The notes beneath the pieces are model-generated. The model was not told the origin of the DNA and did no database searches. It saw nothing but the letters and a program-made list of their open reading frames with translations. Below, piece after piece: positions 1-8,770 of a stretch of 64,000 nucleotides of DNA. The stretch is from Bordetella genomosp. 2 (GTDB lineage: Bacteria > Pseudomonadota > Gammaproteobacteria > Burkholderiales > Burkholderiaceae_B): the NCBI RefSeq assembly GCF_002261345.1, contig NZ_NEVT01000003.1, forward strand, positions 372,001 through 436,000, given 5' to 3'. Position 1 is the first letter of the stretch, and each line of letters begins with the position of its first letter. A program made the translations under genes and the position numbers.

Positions 1-267
1 GATGACCAGCCGGGCGAGGTGTTCATTGGTGAGGCCGCCGGTGACCTTGAGCAGGTCCTGCCAGTATTCCTCTTCCGGGTACGCCTCGACCAGCACGTCC
101 TGCGGCGCATCGTGCATGCAGCGCAGGTTGCGGGTGTGTTGCGAATTGCCGCCGCGCCATTCGCGCGGGGCCGCTTCCAGCAGCAGCACGCTGGCGCCCG
201 CTTCGCGCGCCATCAAGGCCGCGCACAGGGCCGCGTTGCCGCCGCCGATTACCAATACGTCGATCAT
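1..267 (-). CDS. tcuA: tricarballylate dehydrogenase TcuA, N-terminal part (cut by window edge)
   Basis: Only the first 89 codons are in the window; the reading frame runs open off the left edge. The N-terminus begins MIDVLVIGGGNAALCAALM, a Rossmann FAD-binding fold, followed by the RGGNSQHTRNLRC segment that I associate with TcuA flavoproteins. TcuA oxidises tricarballylate to cis-aconitate, passing electrons to TcuB. The ATG at 265-267 is used. It lies 84 bases downstream of a LysR gene on the same strand, matching the tcuR-tcuA order of the Salmonella tcu locus. The ATG lacks a clear purine-rich ribosome site, and a 7-bp inverted repeat lies just upstream (273-297). The assignment is by family resemblance; another fumarate-reductase-like flavoprotein is the alternative. 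Confidence 0.82.
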   Translation of the reverse strand, partial: MIDVLVIGGGNAALCAALMAREAGASVLLLEAAPREWRGGNSQHTRNLRCMHDAPQDVLVEAYPEEEYWQDLLKVTGGLTNEHLARLVI

Positions 268-272
268 GATCA

Positions 273-297
273 GGGCCTGGCCTAGAGAATCAGGCCC
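273..297 (-). promoter_or_regulatory. inverted repeat in the tcuA leader
   Basis: GGGCCTG (273-279) and CAGGCCC (291-297) form perfect 7-bp arms with an 11-base spacer. On the minus strand the structure ends 5 bases before the tcuA ATG, so an RNA hairpin would cover the place where a ribosome site should be. Further upstream a TATAGT (-10 type) has no recognisable -35, as expected of an activator-dependent promoter. The role is inferred. Confidence 0.4.
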
Positions 298-351
298 GGA
301 CTATAGGATGACCCGGCGCGGCGGCGCCATCCCCATATCGTCAATAGCTGT

Positions 352-1278
352 TCACGATTTGTGAAGAGTCGCCCCGGGCCAGGCGCCCGCCCGGACCAGT
401 GTTTCGGCCGTTTGGGCCAGCAGGACACGGGCGGCCAGGGCGGCCGGCGACAGTTCGTCGTCGGACACGCTGGCCAGCAGATTGGCGCGCCGCACCTGGC
501 GGTCGGCGATCTGTCGCAGCGCCAGCGGCTCGCCGCGCAGGCGCACGGTCGCGGCGCCGGGCTGGATGGTGGCGCCGAAGCCGGCGCGCACCAGGTCCAT
601 GAGCACGTCCAGGCCGTCGATCTCGGCGGCGATGTTGGGTTCGATGCGCAGGCGCGCGCAGGAGGCGTCGACCAGCGCGCGCAGCCCGTGGCTGCCGCTG
701 GGCAGCAACAAGGGCAGGCCGGCGACGTCGCGCAGGCGCGTAGGCCCTTCGGGCGGCAGCCCGGGCAGGTCGGGCGGGGCGATCAGGAACAGCCGCTCGT
801 CGATCAGCGGCAGCGTGCTCCAGCGGCGCGCCGCCTCGGTGCGAAACACCACGGCCAGGTCGAGCTGGCGGGCATTGAGCATGGCGCTCAGGTAGCCCGA
901 CAGGCTTTCCACCAGGTGCACGCGCACGTCCGGATAGCGCTCGCGCATGGCGCGCAGGAAGGGCACGGCCAGCACCGAGGCCGTGGTGGCCGGCAGCCCG
1001 ACGCTGACCGCGCCGGTCAGGCGCGAGGCCTTGGCGGCGCGCGCCGCGCCGTCGACATGGCGCAGGGCCAGCTGGGCCTGGCGCAGGAACGCCAGGCCGG
1101 CGTCGGTGGGCACCACCCCGCTGGAGGTGCGGGTCAGCAGCCGTGTCGAGAGCTCGCTTTCCAGGCGGCTGATCTGCTGGCTGAGGGCGGAGGTGACCAT
1201 GCCGAGGTCGGCGGCGGCGCGCCCCATGCTGCCGAATTCGGCCACTTTGACGAAATAGCGGAGCTGGCGCAGTTCCAT
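352..1278 (-). CDS. LysR-family transcriptional regulator, TcuR-type
   Basis: A 308-residue LysR regulator. An N-terminal winged helix-turn-helix (about residues 2-60, starting MELRQLRYFVKVAE) is followed by a substrate-binding effector domain. It lies directly upstream of, and co-directional with, a TcuA gene, as tcuR does in Salmonella, where the regulator activates tricarballylate genes. The start ATG at 1276-1278 is only 12 bases from the stop of the preceding YgjP-type gene, so it may also be read from the long glyQ-glyS transcript. That it controls tcuA is inferred from position; the protein also resembles Nac/Cbl-like LysR members. Confidence 0.88.
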   Translation of the reverse strand: MELRQLRYFVKVAEFGSMGRAAADLGMVTSALSQQISRLESELSTRLLTRTSSGVVPTDAGLAFLRQAQLALRHVDGAARAAKASRLTGAVSVGLPATTASVLAVPFLRAMRERYPDVRVHLVESLSGYLSAMLNARQLDLAVVFRTEAARRWSTLPLIDERLFLIAPPDLPGLPPEGPTRLRDVAGLPLLLPSGSHGLRALVDASCARLRIEPNIAAEIDGLDVLMDLVRAGFGATIQPGAATVRLRGEPLALRQIADRQVRRANLLASVSDDELSPAALAARVLLAQTAETLVRAGAWPGATLHKS

Positions 1279-1290
1279 TGCGACGGGCCG

Positions 1291-2181
1291 CTAGAACTGC
1301 GGCAGGCTGGCCGGGTCATGCCGGCGCAGCACGTTCTTGGCTTCTTCGAAGCCCGGCAGGATATTGCCGACTTCGGCCCAGAAGTCGCGGCTGTGGTTCA
1401 TTTCGCGCAGGTGGGCGAGCTCGTGCGCGATGACGTAGTCGATGATGGACGGCGCGAAGTGGATCAGGCGCCAGTTCAGCATGATGTTGCCGTCGCTGGT
1501 GCACGAGCCCCAGCGGGTGGCCGCCGACGACAGGCGCCAGCGGCGGATCTTCAGGCCGCTGACCTGCAGGAAATGCGCCAGGCGCGCGCCGAACCAGGCG
1601 CCGGCGCGCTGTTGCAGCCAGGCCTGCGCGGCGTCGCGGATGCGCGCCTGGTCCGCGTCGGCCGGCAGGGCCAGCCAGAGGGTGTCGCCGTCGTTGGGCG
1701 CGTCGGCATCGCCCGACAGGAACGCCTGGCGCCGGTCGGCGCCCATGCCCAGCACGATGCGCCGGCCCAGGTAGGGAAGCTCGCCGCCGGCCTGCCAGCG
1801 GGTCTGGGACATGGCCAGTTGTTCCTTGCGGGCCTGCCAGTCGCGCAGCTTGGCGAGGATCCAGCGCGCTTTCTCGCGCACCGCGTCGTCGATCTGGGTC
1901 AGCGTGACCCAGTTGGGCGCGGTGACGCGCAGGCCGTCGTCGGCCACCACGAAGCCGATGCTGCGCCGGCGCGAGCGCAGCAGGACGAAGCCGATGGTTT
2001 GTTGCTCGGTGGCGACTTCGCGCCAGCGGGCGCCGGGCGGCAGGGGATCGGGGCGCGGCGTGGCCACCGTGGACACGGCGGCCGGCGCCGGCGGAGTCAG
2101 CAGCGGGGCCGCTTGCGGCGCGCCGGGCGCCGCAGGCTCGGGTTCGGTGAACAGCAGTTCAAGCTGACCGTTGCTGGGCAT
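1291..2181 (-). CDS. YgjP/SprT-like zinc metallopeptidase-domain protein (DUF45)
   Basis: A 296-residue protein with an N-terminal Ala/Pro-rich stretch and a C-terminal zinc-metallopeptidase-type domain. The HELAH motif (H253, E254, H257) followed by H263 in REMNHS forms the expected metal site of the YgjP/DUF45 family. Substrates of the family are poorly known. The start at 2179-2181 overlaps the end of plsC by 23 bases, which implies coupled translation. The gene sits in the leftward glyQ-glyS-gmhB-plsC run, an arrangement I recall from other Burkholderiales. The catalytic prediction rests on the motif only. Confidence 0.85.
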   Translation of the reverse strand: MPSNGQLELLFTEPEPAAPGAPQAAPLLTPPAPAAVSTVATPRPDPLPPGARWREVATEQQTIGFVLLRSRRRSIGFVVADDGLRVTAPNWVTLTQIDDAVREKARWILAKLRDWQARKEQLAMSQTRWQAGGELPYLGRRIVLGMGADRRQAFLSGDADAPNDGDTLWLALPADADQARIRDAAQAWLQQRAGAWFGARLAHFLQVSGLKIRRWRLSSAATRWGSCTSDGNIMLNWRLIHFAPSIIDYVIAHELAHLREMNHSRDFWAEVGNILPGFEEAKNVLRRHDPASLPQF

Positions 2182-2896
2182 ACCTTTCGGGATTGAGTTG
2201 GCGCATTTCCCCTTCGATCCAGGCCTGCACCTTGGCGTTCAGGTCCTCGGGGGAGATTCCCTGCGATTCTATCGCGGGCCCGATGGACACGGTGATCAGC
2301 CCCGGCTGCTTGACGAAGGCGTTGCGGCGCCAGCATTCGCCCGCGTTGTGCGCGACCGGGATCACCACCGCGCCGGTGCGCGAGGCCAGCAGGGCGCCGC
2401 CCATCTTGAAGCGCCCGGTCTGCCCGGGCGCCACGCGCGTGCCCTCGGGGAACAGCAGCGGCCAGCGGCCTTCGTCGAGCCGTTTCTGGCCCTGGCGGAT
2501 GACCTGCTCGAAGGCGTCGCGGCCCTTGGCGCGGTCGATGGGGATCATGCGCAACAGCGCCAGGCCCCAGCCGAAGAACGGCAGCATGTGCAGTTCTTTC
2601 TTGTACACGTAGCAGACTTCGCGCGGCATGTGGGCCGGAAAGAACAGCGTTTCCCAGGCGGACTGGTGCTTGGACAGCAGGATCGCGGGCCCGTCGGGCA
2701 GGTTCTCGGCGCCCTTGACCTGCCAGCGGATGCCGCAGAAGGCGCGTGCGCCCCAGATCGCCAGGCGCGGCCAGCCCACCGTGAGCTTGTAGCGCCAGTG
2801 CAGCGGCAGGGGGGCCCACAGAATGCAGGCGATGGCGTACGGGATGACGGTGACGACCAGGAACACCATGTAGAGCAGCGAGCGCAGCCAGGCCAT
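2159..2896 (-). CDS. plsC: 1-acyl-sn-glycerol-3-phosphate acyltransferase
   Basis: A 245-residue PlsC-type acyltransferase that would acylate lysophosphatidic acid to phosphatidic acid at the inner membrane. An N-terminal hydrophobic segment (residues 5-30) anchors it. The catalytic block is KHQSAWE (H77, E82), that is H-X4-E rather than the usual H-X4-D, followed by FPEGTR at 149-154 and a VIPVAHN block near 178. The ATG at 2894-2896 is three bases from the gmhB stop. The H-X4-E variant is seen directly; whether it changes activity is unknown. Confidence 0.92.
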   Translation of the reverse strand: MAWLRSLLYMVFLVVTVIPYAIACILWAPLPLHWRYKLTVGWPRLAIWGARAFCGIRWQVKGAENLPDGPAILLSKHQSAWETLFFPAHMPREVCYVYKKELHMLPFFGWGLALLRMIPIDRAKGRDAFEQVIRQGQKRLDEGRWPLLFPEGTRVAPGQTGRFKMGGALLASRTGAVVIPVAHNAGECWRRNAFVKQPGLITVSIGPAIESQGISPEDLNAKVQAWIEGEMRQLNPERYAQQRSA

Positions 2897-2899
2897 CGG

Positions 2900-3439
2900 T
2901 CAGGCTTCCTGTAGCAGGGTGTCGGCGACGGCCGACAGGTCGGCGGCGATGCGGGTGCCGGCCGGCAGGCCGCCCTTGTCGCGGGTCTTGATGCCGTTGC
3001 CGGTGAGCACCAGCCAGGGCGCGCAGCCGGCCGCGGCGGCGGCCTGCAGGTCGCGCAGCGAGTCGCCCACCGCCGGCACGCCGGCCAAGTCGGCGTCGTA
3101 GCGGCCGGCGATGTCGTGGTACATGCCGGGCAGCGGCTTGCGGCAGCCGCAGCCGTCGGCCGGACCGTGCGGGCACAGGAAGATGGCGTCGATGACGCCG
3201 CCGGCCTGCATCAGCTCGCGGTGCAGCTTGGCATGAATGGCGTTGAGCGTGGCCATGTCGAACAGGCCGCGCGCCAGGCCGGACTGGTTGCTGGCCACCA
3301 CCACGGTGTAGCCGGCCTGCGACAGGCGCGCGATGGCCGCCAGGCTGCCGGGCAGGGCGATCCATTCGTCGGGGCTTTTGACGAAGGCGTCGCTGTCCTG
3401 GTTGATGACGCCGTCGCGGTCGAGGATGATGAGCTTCAC
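2900..3439 (-). CDS. gmhB: D-glycero-D-manno-heptose-1,7-bisphosphate 7-phosphatase
   Basis: A 179-residue HAD phosphatase of the GmhB type, removing the 7-phosphate in ADP-heptose synthesis for LPS core. Motif I is DRDGVIN (residues 7-13), motif II is SNQSG near 50-54, and the zinc loop CPHGPADGCGCRKP spans about 89-102, all diagnostic of GmhB and HisB-N. The start is GTG at 3437-3439, overlapping the glyS stop by four bases (GTGA), so translation is probably coupled. A longer open frame continues upstream inside glyS, but homology begins at this GTG. Confidence 0.93.
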   Translation of the reverse strand: MKLIILDRDGVINQDSDAFVKSPDEWIALPGSLAAIARLSQAGYTVVVASNQSGLARGLFDMATLNAIHAKLHRELMQAGGVIDAIFLCPHGPADGCGCRKPLPGMYHDIAGRYDADLAGVPAVGDSLRDLQAAAAAGCAPWLVLTGNGIKTRDKGGLPAGTRIAADLSAVADTLLQEA

Positions 3440-5574
3440 TGTGCCAGCCTGGAGATGTCGGCCACCTGGTTCATCAGGCCGTGCAGTTGGGCCAGCAATG
3501 CCAGCCGGTTGGCGCGCACGGCGGGGTCGTCGGCCATCACCATGACGTCGGCGAAGAAGGCGTCGACCGGTTCGCGCGCCTGGGCCAGCGTGCTGAGGCT
3601 GCCGGCGAAATCGCCGGCCTGCAGCTGCGCCTCGGCCTGCGGGCGCAGCCGGGCGACCGCGGCGGCCAGGGCCTGTTCGGCCGGCTCGGCCAGGCGGGTG
3701 GGGTCGACCGCGCCGATCTCGCCTTCGGCCTTCTTGAGCAGGTTGCCGATGCGCTTGTTGGCGGCCGCCAGGCTGGCGGCCTCGGGCAATTGGCCGAAGG
3801 CGGTGACGGCGCGCACGCGCGCGGCCGCCTGGTGCAGCGGCGGCGCCAGCGCGATCACGGCGTCGACCGCGTTGCGGTCGAAATCGGCGGCCAGCTGGTT
3901 GCGGTAGCGCTCGTAGACAAAGGCGCGCACTTCGTCCGCCGTGGCGGGCGCGATCTTGCCGGCCGGGAAGGTGCCGGCAGCCAGCGCCAGCAGGCCGTCG
4001 AGCGACAGGGGGCCGTCGGCGCTGGCGGCCAGCAGGCCGCCCGCCGCCAGTTGTTCGAACGCGCTGATCAGGCCCAGCGCGGCGCGGCGCAGGCCGAACG
4101 GGTCGCGTTCGCCGGTGGGCGCCAGGCCGATGCCCCAGATGCCGACCAGGGTTTCGGCGCGCTCGGCGATGAACAGGATGGCGGCGGTCAGCGTGTCGGC
4201 GGCGACCGGCGTGTCCAGGCGGATGCGGTATTGGTCGCGCAGCGCCCGCACCACGTCGGCGGGCTCGCCGTCGCCGGCGGCGTAGTAGGCGCCCATGATG
4301 CCTTGCAGCTCGGGGAATTCGCCCACCATGTTGGTGCCCAGGTCGGCCTTGGCCAGCAGGGCGGCGCGGTCGGCCGCGGCGGCGTCGCCGCCCAGCAGCG
4401 CCGCCACGCCGCGCGCGATGGCGCGCACGCGCTCGACGCGCTCGAGCTGGGTGCCGAGCTTGTTGTGGTAGACGATGTTGCCCAGCTGTTCCACGCGCGC
4501 GGCCAGCGGGGTCTTGCGGTCGGTGTCGAAGAAGAACTGCGCGTCGGCCAGGCGCGGGCGCACCACGCGCTGGTTGCCCTCGACGATGTTGGCCGGATCG
4601 TCGACCCGCATGTTGCTGACGATCAGGAAACGGTGCGTCAGCTTGCCGGTGGCCGGGTCGAACAGCGGGAAGTACTTCTGGTTCAGCCGCATGGTGAGGA
4701 TCAGGCATTCCTGCGGGACCTGCAGGAATTGCTCGTCGAACTGGCCCACGTACACGGTGGGGTGTTCGACCAGCGCCGTGACTTCATCCAGCAGGGCGGC
4801 CACCTCGGGATCGTCGCCCAGCGTGGCGCCCAGGCGGGCGGCGTGGTCCTGCAGCTGGCGGTCGATCTCGGCGCGGCGCGTCTCGAACGAGGCGACCACG
4901 CGGCCCTGTTCGGCCAGCGCGGTCTCGTAGGCATCGGCGTCGGGGAAGTCGATGGGGGCGTCGGCCATGAAGCGGTGCCCCAGGGTGCGGCGGCCGGCCT
5001 GCAGGCCGAGCGCCGCGACCGGCACCACGTCGGCGCCGTGCAGCGCCACCAGGCCGTGCGCGGGGCGCACGAATTTCACGGTGGTGACGCCGTCGGCCAG
5101 CTGGTAGCGCATGACCTTGGGAATCGGCAGGCCGTCGATGGCGGCCTGCAGGCCTTCCTGCAGGCCGTCGGCCAGCCTGGCGCCGGCGGCCGTGCCGCGC
5201 GCCACCAGGTAGTCCTGCTTGCCGTCGGATTCGCGCGCCAGGGCGGCCGGGTCGGCGCCTTCCAGGCCCTTGGCGGCCAGTTTCTTCAAGAGGGCGGGCG
5301 TGGGCTTGCCGTCGGCGTCCAGGCCCACTTTCACGGGCATGAGCTTTTCGGCGTAGGCCTGGTCGGGGGCCTGGCCCAGCACGGCCGACAGGCGCACCGC
5401 CAGGCGGCGCGGCGTGGCGTAGGGCACCGCCTGGCAGCCGTCGGCCAGCAGGCCGTGGCGGCCGAGCGTGGCGCGCACGCCTTCGGCGAAGGCCTGGCCC
5501 AGTTTCTGCAGGGCCTTGGGCGGGAGTTCTTCGGTCAGCAGTTCGACCAGCAGGGGGCGGGTGTTCGTCGTCAT
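3436..5574 (-). CDS. glyS: glycyl-tRNA synthetase beta subunit
   Basis: A 712-residue GlyS, full length for the family. The N-terminus carries the typical LLVELLTEELPPKAL segment, and the C-terminal third holds the anticodon-binding region. With GlyQ it forms the alpha2beta2 enzyme that charges tRNA-Gly. The ATG at 5572-5574 directly abuts the glyQ stop (5575-5577) and its own stop overlaps gmhB, so glyQ-glyS-gmhB is one translation-coupled unit. Confidence 0.98.
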   Translation of the reverse strand: MTTNTRPLLVELLTEELPPKALQKLGQAFAEGVRATLGRHGLLADGCQAVPYATPRRLAVRLSAVLGQAPDQAYAEKLMPVKVGLDADGKPTPALLKKLAAKGLEGADPAALARESDGKQDYLVARGTAAGARLADGLQEGLQAAIDGLPIPKVMRYQLADGVTTVKFVRPAHGLVALHGADVVPVAALGLQAGRRTLGHRFMADAPIDFPDADAYETALAEQGRVVASFETRRAEIDRQLQDHAARLGATLGDDPEVAALLDEVTALVEHPTVYVGQFDEQFLQVPQECLILTMRLNQKYFPLFDPATGKLTHRFLIVSNMRVDDPANIVEGNQRVVRPRLADAQFFFDTDRKTPLAARVEQLGNIVYHNKLGTQLERVERVRAIARGVAALLGGDAAAADRAALLAKADLGTNMVGEFPELQGIMGAYYAAGDGEPADVVRALRDQYRIRLDTPVAADTLTAAILFIAERAETLVGIWGIGLAPTGERDPFGLRRAALGLISAFEQLAAGGLLAASADGPLSLDGLLALAAGTFPAGKIAPATADEVRAFVYERYRNQLAADFDRNAVDAVIALAPPLHQAAARVRAVTAFGQLPEAASLAAANKRIGNLLKKAEGEIGAVDPTRLAEPAEQALAAAVARLRPQAEAQLQAGDFAGSLSTLAQAREPVDAFFADVMVMADDPAVRANRLALLAQLHGLMNQVADISRLAQ

Positions 5575-6483
5575 TCAGGCAGCCTCCCCGGCGCGGTTGG
5601 TGGCCAGCATGGGGAAGCCCAGTCGTTCACGGGAGTCGTAATAGGCCTGCGCCACCGCGCGCGACAGGTTGCGGATGCGGCCGATGTAGGCGGCGCGCTC
5701 GGTCACGCTGATGGCGCCGCGCGCGTCGAGCAGGTTGAAGGTATGGGCGGCCTTCAGGGTGGCTTCGTAGGCGGGCAGCGCCAGCGGCACGTCCATCAGG
5801 CGCCTGGCCTCGGCCTCGTAGTCGTTGAAGTGCGCGAACAGCATGTCGGCCGAGGCGTGCTCGAAGTTGTAGGTCGACTGCTCGACCTCGTTCTGGTGGA
5901 ACACGTCGCGGTACAGCACGCGGTTGCCGTGCGCGCCTTCGGTCCAGACCAGGTCGTAGACGCTTTCCACGCCCTGCAGGTACATGGCCAGGCGTTCCAG
6001 GCCGTAGGTGATCTCGCCGGTGGTGGGGGTGCAGTCCAGTCCGCCCACTTGCTGGAAGTAGGTGAACTGGGTGACCTCCATGCCGTTGAGCCAGACTTCC
6101 CAGCCCAGGCCCCAGGCGCCCAGCGTGGGGTTTTCCCAGTCGTCCTCGACGAAGCGGATGTCGTGCCGGGCCGGATCGATGCCCAGCGCCTTCAGCGAGC
6201 CGATGTACAGGTCCAGGATTTCCGGCGGCGCGGGCTTGAGCACCACCTGGTATTGGTAGTAGTGCTGCAGGCGGTTGGGGTTCTCGCCGTAGCGGCCGTC
6301 CTTGGGGCGGCGCGAGGGCTGCACATAGGCGGCGCGCCAGGGTTCCGGGCCGATGGCGCGCAGGAACGTGGCGGTGTGCGAGGTGCCGGCGCCGACTTCC
6401 ATGTCGTAGGGCTGCAGCAGGGCGCAGCCCTGCTTGTCCCAGTATTCCTGGAGCGTGAGGATGATTTGCTGAAAAGTGAGCAT
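5575..6483 (-). CDS. glyQ: glycyl-tRNA synthetase alpha subunit
   Basis: A 302-residue class IIc synthetase catalytic subunit. The opening [15 protein letters not shown] and the block around [17 protein letters not shown] are hallmark GlyQ sequences that bind glycine and ATP. It is the first gene of the leftward run glyQ-glyS-gmhB-plsC and onward. The ATG is at 6481-6483. The 150-base gap upstream (6484-6633) holds a TAAAAT that could be a -10 on the minus strand, within GGCCA/TGGCC arms; this promoter is tentative. Confidence 0.98.
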   Translation of the reverse strand: MLTFQQIILTLQEYWDKQGCALLQPYDMEVGAGTSHTATFLRAIGPEPWRAAYVQPSRRPKDGRYGENPNRLQHYYQYQVVLKPAPPEILDLYIGSLKALGIDPARHDIRFVEDDWENPTLGAWGLGWEVWLNGMEVTQFTYFQQVGGLDCTPTTGEITYGLERLAMYLQGVESVYDLVWTEGAHGNRVLYRDVFHQNEVEQSTYNFEHASADMLFAHFNDYEAEARRLMDVPLALPAYEATLKAAHTFNLLDARGAISVTERAAYIGRIRNLSRAVAQAYYDSRERLGFPMLATNRAGEAA

Positions 6484-6633
6484 AGGGTTCTTGGAATTCG
6501 GAGCGCACCGGCCTGCCTGGGCCGGCCGGCGCGGGGCGGCCCGGGAGTTCCTGGCGCGGGAAACCGGCCATTTTAACTGGCCCGGCCGCGGGCGGGGGCG
6601 GCCGGCCGCGCGGTGGGGACGGATCCGAGCCGC

Positions 6634-7182
6634 TCAGTAGGTGGGCGGCGTCACCGCGCTGACGATTTCGCCCACGCCTTCGCCCACGTTGCGGAAGCGG
6701 TGCGGCGTGCGGCTGTCGAAATAGTAGGCGTCGCCGGCCTGCAGCACGCGGGTCTTGTCGCCCACCGTGACCTCGATGGCGCCGGCGGTCACCAGGCCGG
6801 CCTCCTGGGCGTTGTGGCTGAACAACTCGCCGGTGTCGGTGCCTGGCGCATAGCGTTCCTGCATCATCAGCATCGCGCGGTTGGGAAAGCGGCTGCCGAT
6901 CATCCGGTACGAGATCGTGCTGGTCTTGCCGATTTCGAGCAGGTCTTCCGGGCCGTAGAACGGCGATTCGGCCACCAGCAGCCGGCTGCTGGAAAAAAAA
7001 CCCACGATGGTGGTGCCCAGGGCGTCCAGCACCGCGGCCAGCGTATCGAGCGACGGGCTGATCTTGTCGCGCTCGATCAGCGAGATCGAGGCGTGCGATA
7101 CGCCCGAGCGCTGCGCGACCTCGCGGATGCCGAGCCCGCGCCGGCGCCGCAATTCCCTGATATCTGCCCCGATTCTCGGCAT
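6634..7182 (-). CDS. XRE-family regulator with C-terminal cupin domain
   Basis: A 182-residue regulator: an N-terminal XRE helix-turn-helix (about residues 8-62, with SGVSHASISLIERDKISPS) and a C-terminal cupin (about 110-178, with GDAYYFDSRTPHRFRN). This layout is common in PuuR-like regulators that sense a small catabolic ligand. The ATG at 7180-7182 follows a strong GGGGAGGA ribosome site. It lies downstream of and co-directional with the MlrC-type gene, so it may regulate the HisD-like/Bug/MlrC group. A run of eight T (minus strand, 6993-7000) falls inside the coding sequence at the FF of VGFFSS. Confidence 0.9.
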   Translation of the reverse strand: MPRIGADIRELRRRRGLGIREVAQRSGVSHASISLIERDKISPSLDTLAAVLDALGTTIVGFFSSSRLLVAESPFYGPEDLLEIGKTSTISYRMIGSRFPNRAMLMMQERYAPGTDTGELFSHNAQEAGLVTAGAIEVTVGDKTRVLQAGDAYYFDSRTPHRFRNVGEGVGEIVSAVTPPTY

Positions 7183-7241
7183 GGCGTGGTCCTCCCCGGA
7201 TAGCCTCGACCGCCAGGATACACGCCCGCGCGCGCCGCGCA

Positions 7242-8744
7242 TCAGCCGCGCGGCAAAGTGTCCAGGTCGACCGCCGGCGGCTGGAAATCGAGGGTGTCCA
7301 GCGGGTAGAGCGGACGGGCCCGCGCGAACGGCAGGCGCGCCGGGTGGTAGCCGGTCAGCCCGGGAGTCTCGGCGCAGGCGCAGGCGCCCAGCGTGTCGAA
7401 GGCCAGCTTGAAGTGATAGCCGGACTTCACCACGATGATATCGGCCGCGTCCAGGTCGATGCCGGCATCCAGGTAGCAGCCGGGGTCCTGCGACATGACC
7501 GCGTCCTGGGTGATCAGCAGGTCGTAGCGCGCCTGGCGCAGCACGGCGTGCGGCCCCAGGCGCAGGGTGGCGCCGCGCATGAAGACGCCGCGGTTGCGGA
7601 ATACGCCATCGCCCAGCGCCGCGACGCGCCCCTGCACCGGCATGGCCGGGCAGCCGGGGCTGTAGGCGCCGCCCACCTCCAACGCGACTTCGGCGCCCAC
7701 GCCGGCGCGCTGGCAGCGAGCCAGGGCGGCGGGATCGGTGACGATCGCGGCGATGCGTCTGTCGGTCAGGGCCAGGCAGCGCTCCAGCACGTGCATGCTG
7801 TCGCCCGGGCCGCCGGCCAGCACGCGGTCGCCGAAATCGCCGATCACCAGCTTGCAGCCATGGCGCGGGTGGGCGCGCAGCAGTGTCGCCACGTCCGGCA
7901 GCGCATGCACGTAGCGGTCGCGGTCGTCCCACAGCGTCCGCGCCAGGTCGAGCGCCAGGCGGCGCGCCGGTGCGCGCGCGCCCGCGCGGGCGTAGACGGC
8001 CACCGTCTGGCCCACTCCCGCGCCGTCGATGAACGGATTGACGTTGAACACGGATACGTCCAGCAGGCCCTCGCCGGCCGCCACGGCGGCGGCCGCCCGC
8101 GCATGCAGCGCGGCCAGCGGGCCGTGGGCCGTCTCGTCATTGCCGCGCGTCAGCATGGGCACGTGCACGCTGACGCCGATGGGGCGTGCGCCGCCATCGA
8201 GCATATGCAGCAGTTGCGCGGCCACGCGCTCGCCCGTGGCCGCGGCGTCGCCGTGCGGGTTGGTCTTGTAGGCCGAGGCGAAATCCAGCTGGCCCAGCAT
8301 CGCGGGGATGGCGTGCCCGTGCAGGTCGAAACCGGCCACGATGGGCATCGCCGGCCCGACGATGCGGCGCAGCCGCGCCAGCAGGTCGGCCTCGGCGCTG
8401 TCCAGGCTGGCGGTCTGCATGCAACCGTGCAGGCACAGGGCGATGGCGTCGTAGCCGCCGCGCGCGGCGACTGCCAGGATGCCGTCGCGCAGCCTGGCAT
8501 AGGCCGCGTCCTCGACCCGGCCGCCGGGCCGGGCGCGCGCCGCCAGCGTCGGCACGGGCTGGCAGCCGCGCGCCCGCAGGGTGCGCAGAATGCCGCCCAG
8601 CACCGAATCGGCCGCCGCATTGGCGGCCAGCATGGCCGCGCCTTCCTCGATCTCGAAGGCCGCCAGCGGCGTGGCGACTGGCGTGAAACCGTGCGTTTCC
8701 TGGAACAGCTGCGCCACCAGGACGCGGTAGGGCGAACTCGGCAT
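7242..8744 (-). CDS. M81-family metallopeptidase (MlrC-type)
   Basis: A 500-residue M81/MlrC-family protein. It begins RVLVAQLFQETHGFTP, the conserved start of the DUF1485 domain, and has the characteristic FDLHGHA segment near residue 133 and the MlrC C-terminal domain. In Sphingomonas MlrC degrades linearised microcystin products, but most relatives lie in catabolic operons with unknown amide or peptide substrates, and that fits here. It is 26 bases downstream of a Bug solute-binding protein gene, which suggests that the imported compound is the substrate. Confidence 0.88.
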   Translation of the reverse strand: MPSSPYRVLVAQLFQETHGFTPVATPLAAFEIEEGAAMLAANAAADSVLGGILRTLRARGCQPVPTLAARARPGGRVEDAAYARLRDGILAVAARGGYDAIALCLHGCMQTASLDSAEADLLARLRRIVGPAMPIVAGFDLHGHAIPAMLGQLDFASAYKTNPHGDAAATGERVAAQLLHMLDGGARPIGVSVHVPMLTRGNDETAHGPLAALHARAAAAVAAGEGLLDVSVFNVNPFIDGAGVGQTVAVYARAGARAPARRLALDLARTLWDDRDRYVHALPDVATLLRAHPRHGCKLVIGDFGDRVLAGGPGDSMHVLERCLALTDRRIAAIVTDPAALARCQRAGVGAEVALEVGGAYSPGCPAMPVQGRVAALGDGVFRNRGVFMRGATLRLGPHAVLRQARYDLLITQDAVMSQDPGCYLDAGIDLDAADIIVVKSGYHFKLAFDTLGACACAETPGLTGYHPARLPFARARPLYPLDTLDFQPPAVDLDTLPRG

Positions 8745-8770
8745 GACCGGTCTCCGTGCGGGCCGCGGGC

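Noticed and set aside
3481-6576. Very long open frame on the plus strand (about 1000 codons) opposite glyS and glyQ
   Set aside because: It is antisense to two unmistakable housekeeping genes; composition is Gly/Ala/Gln/His-rich as expected from the complement of GC-rich codons.
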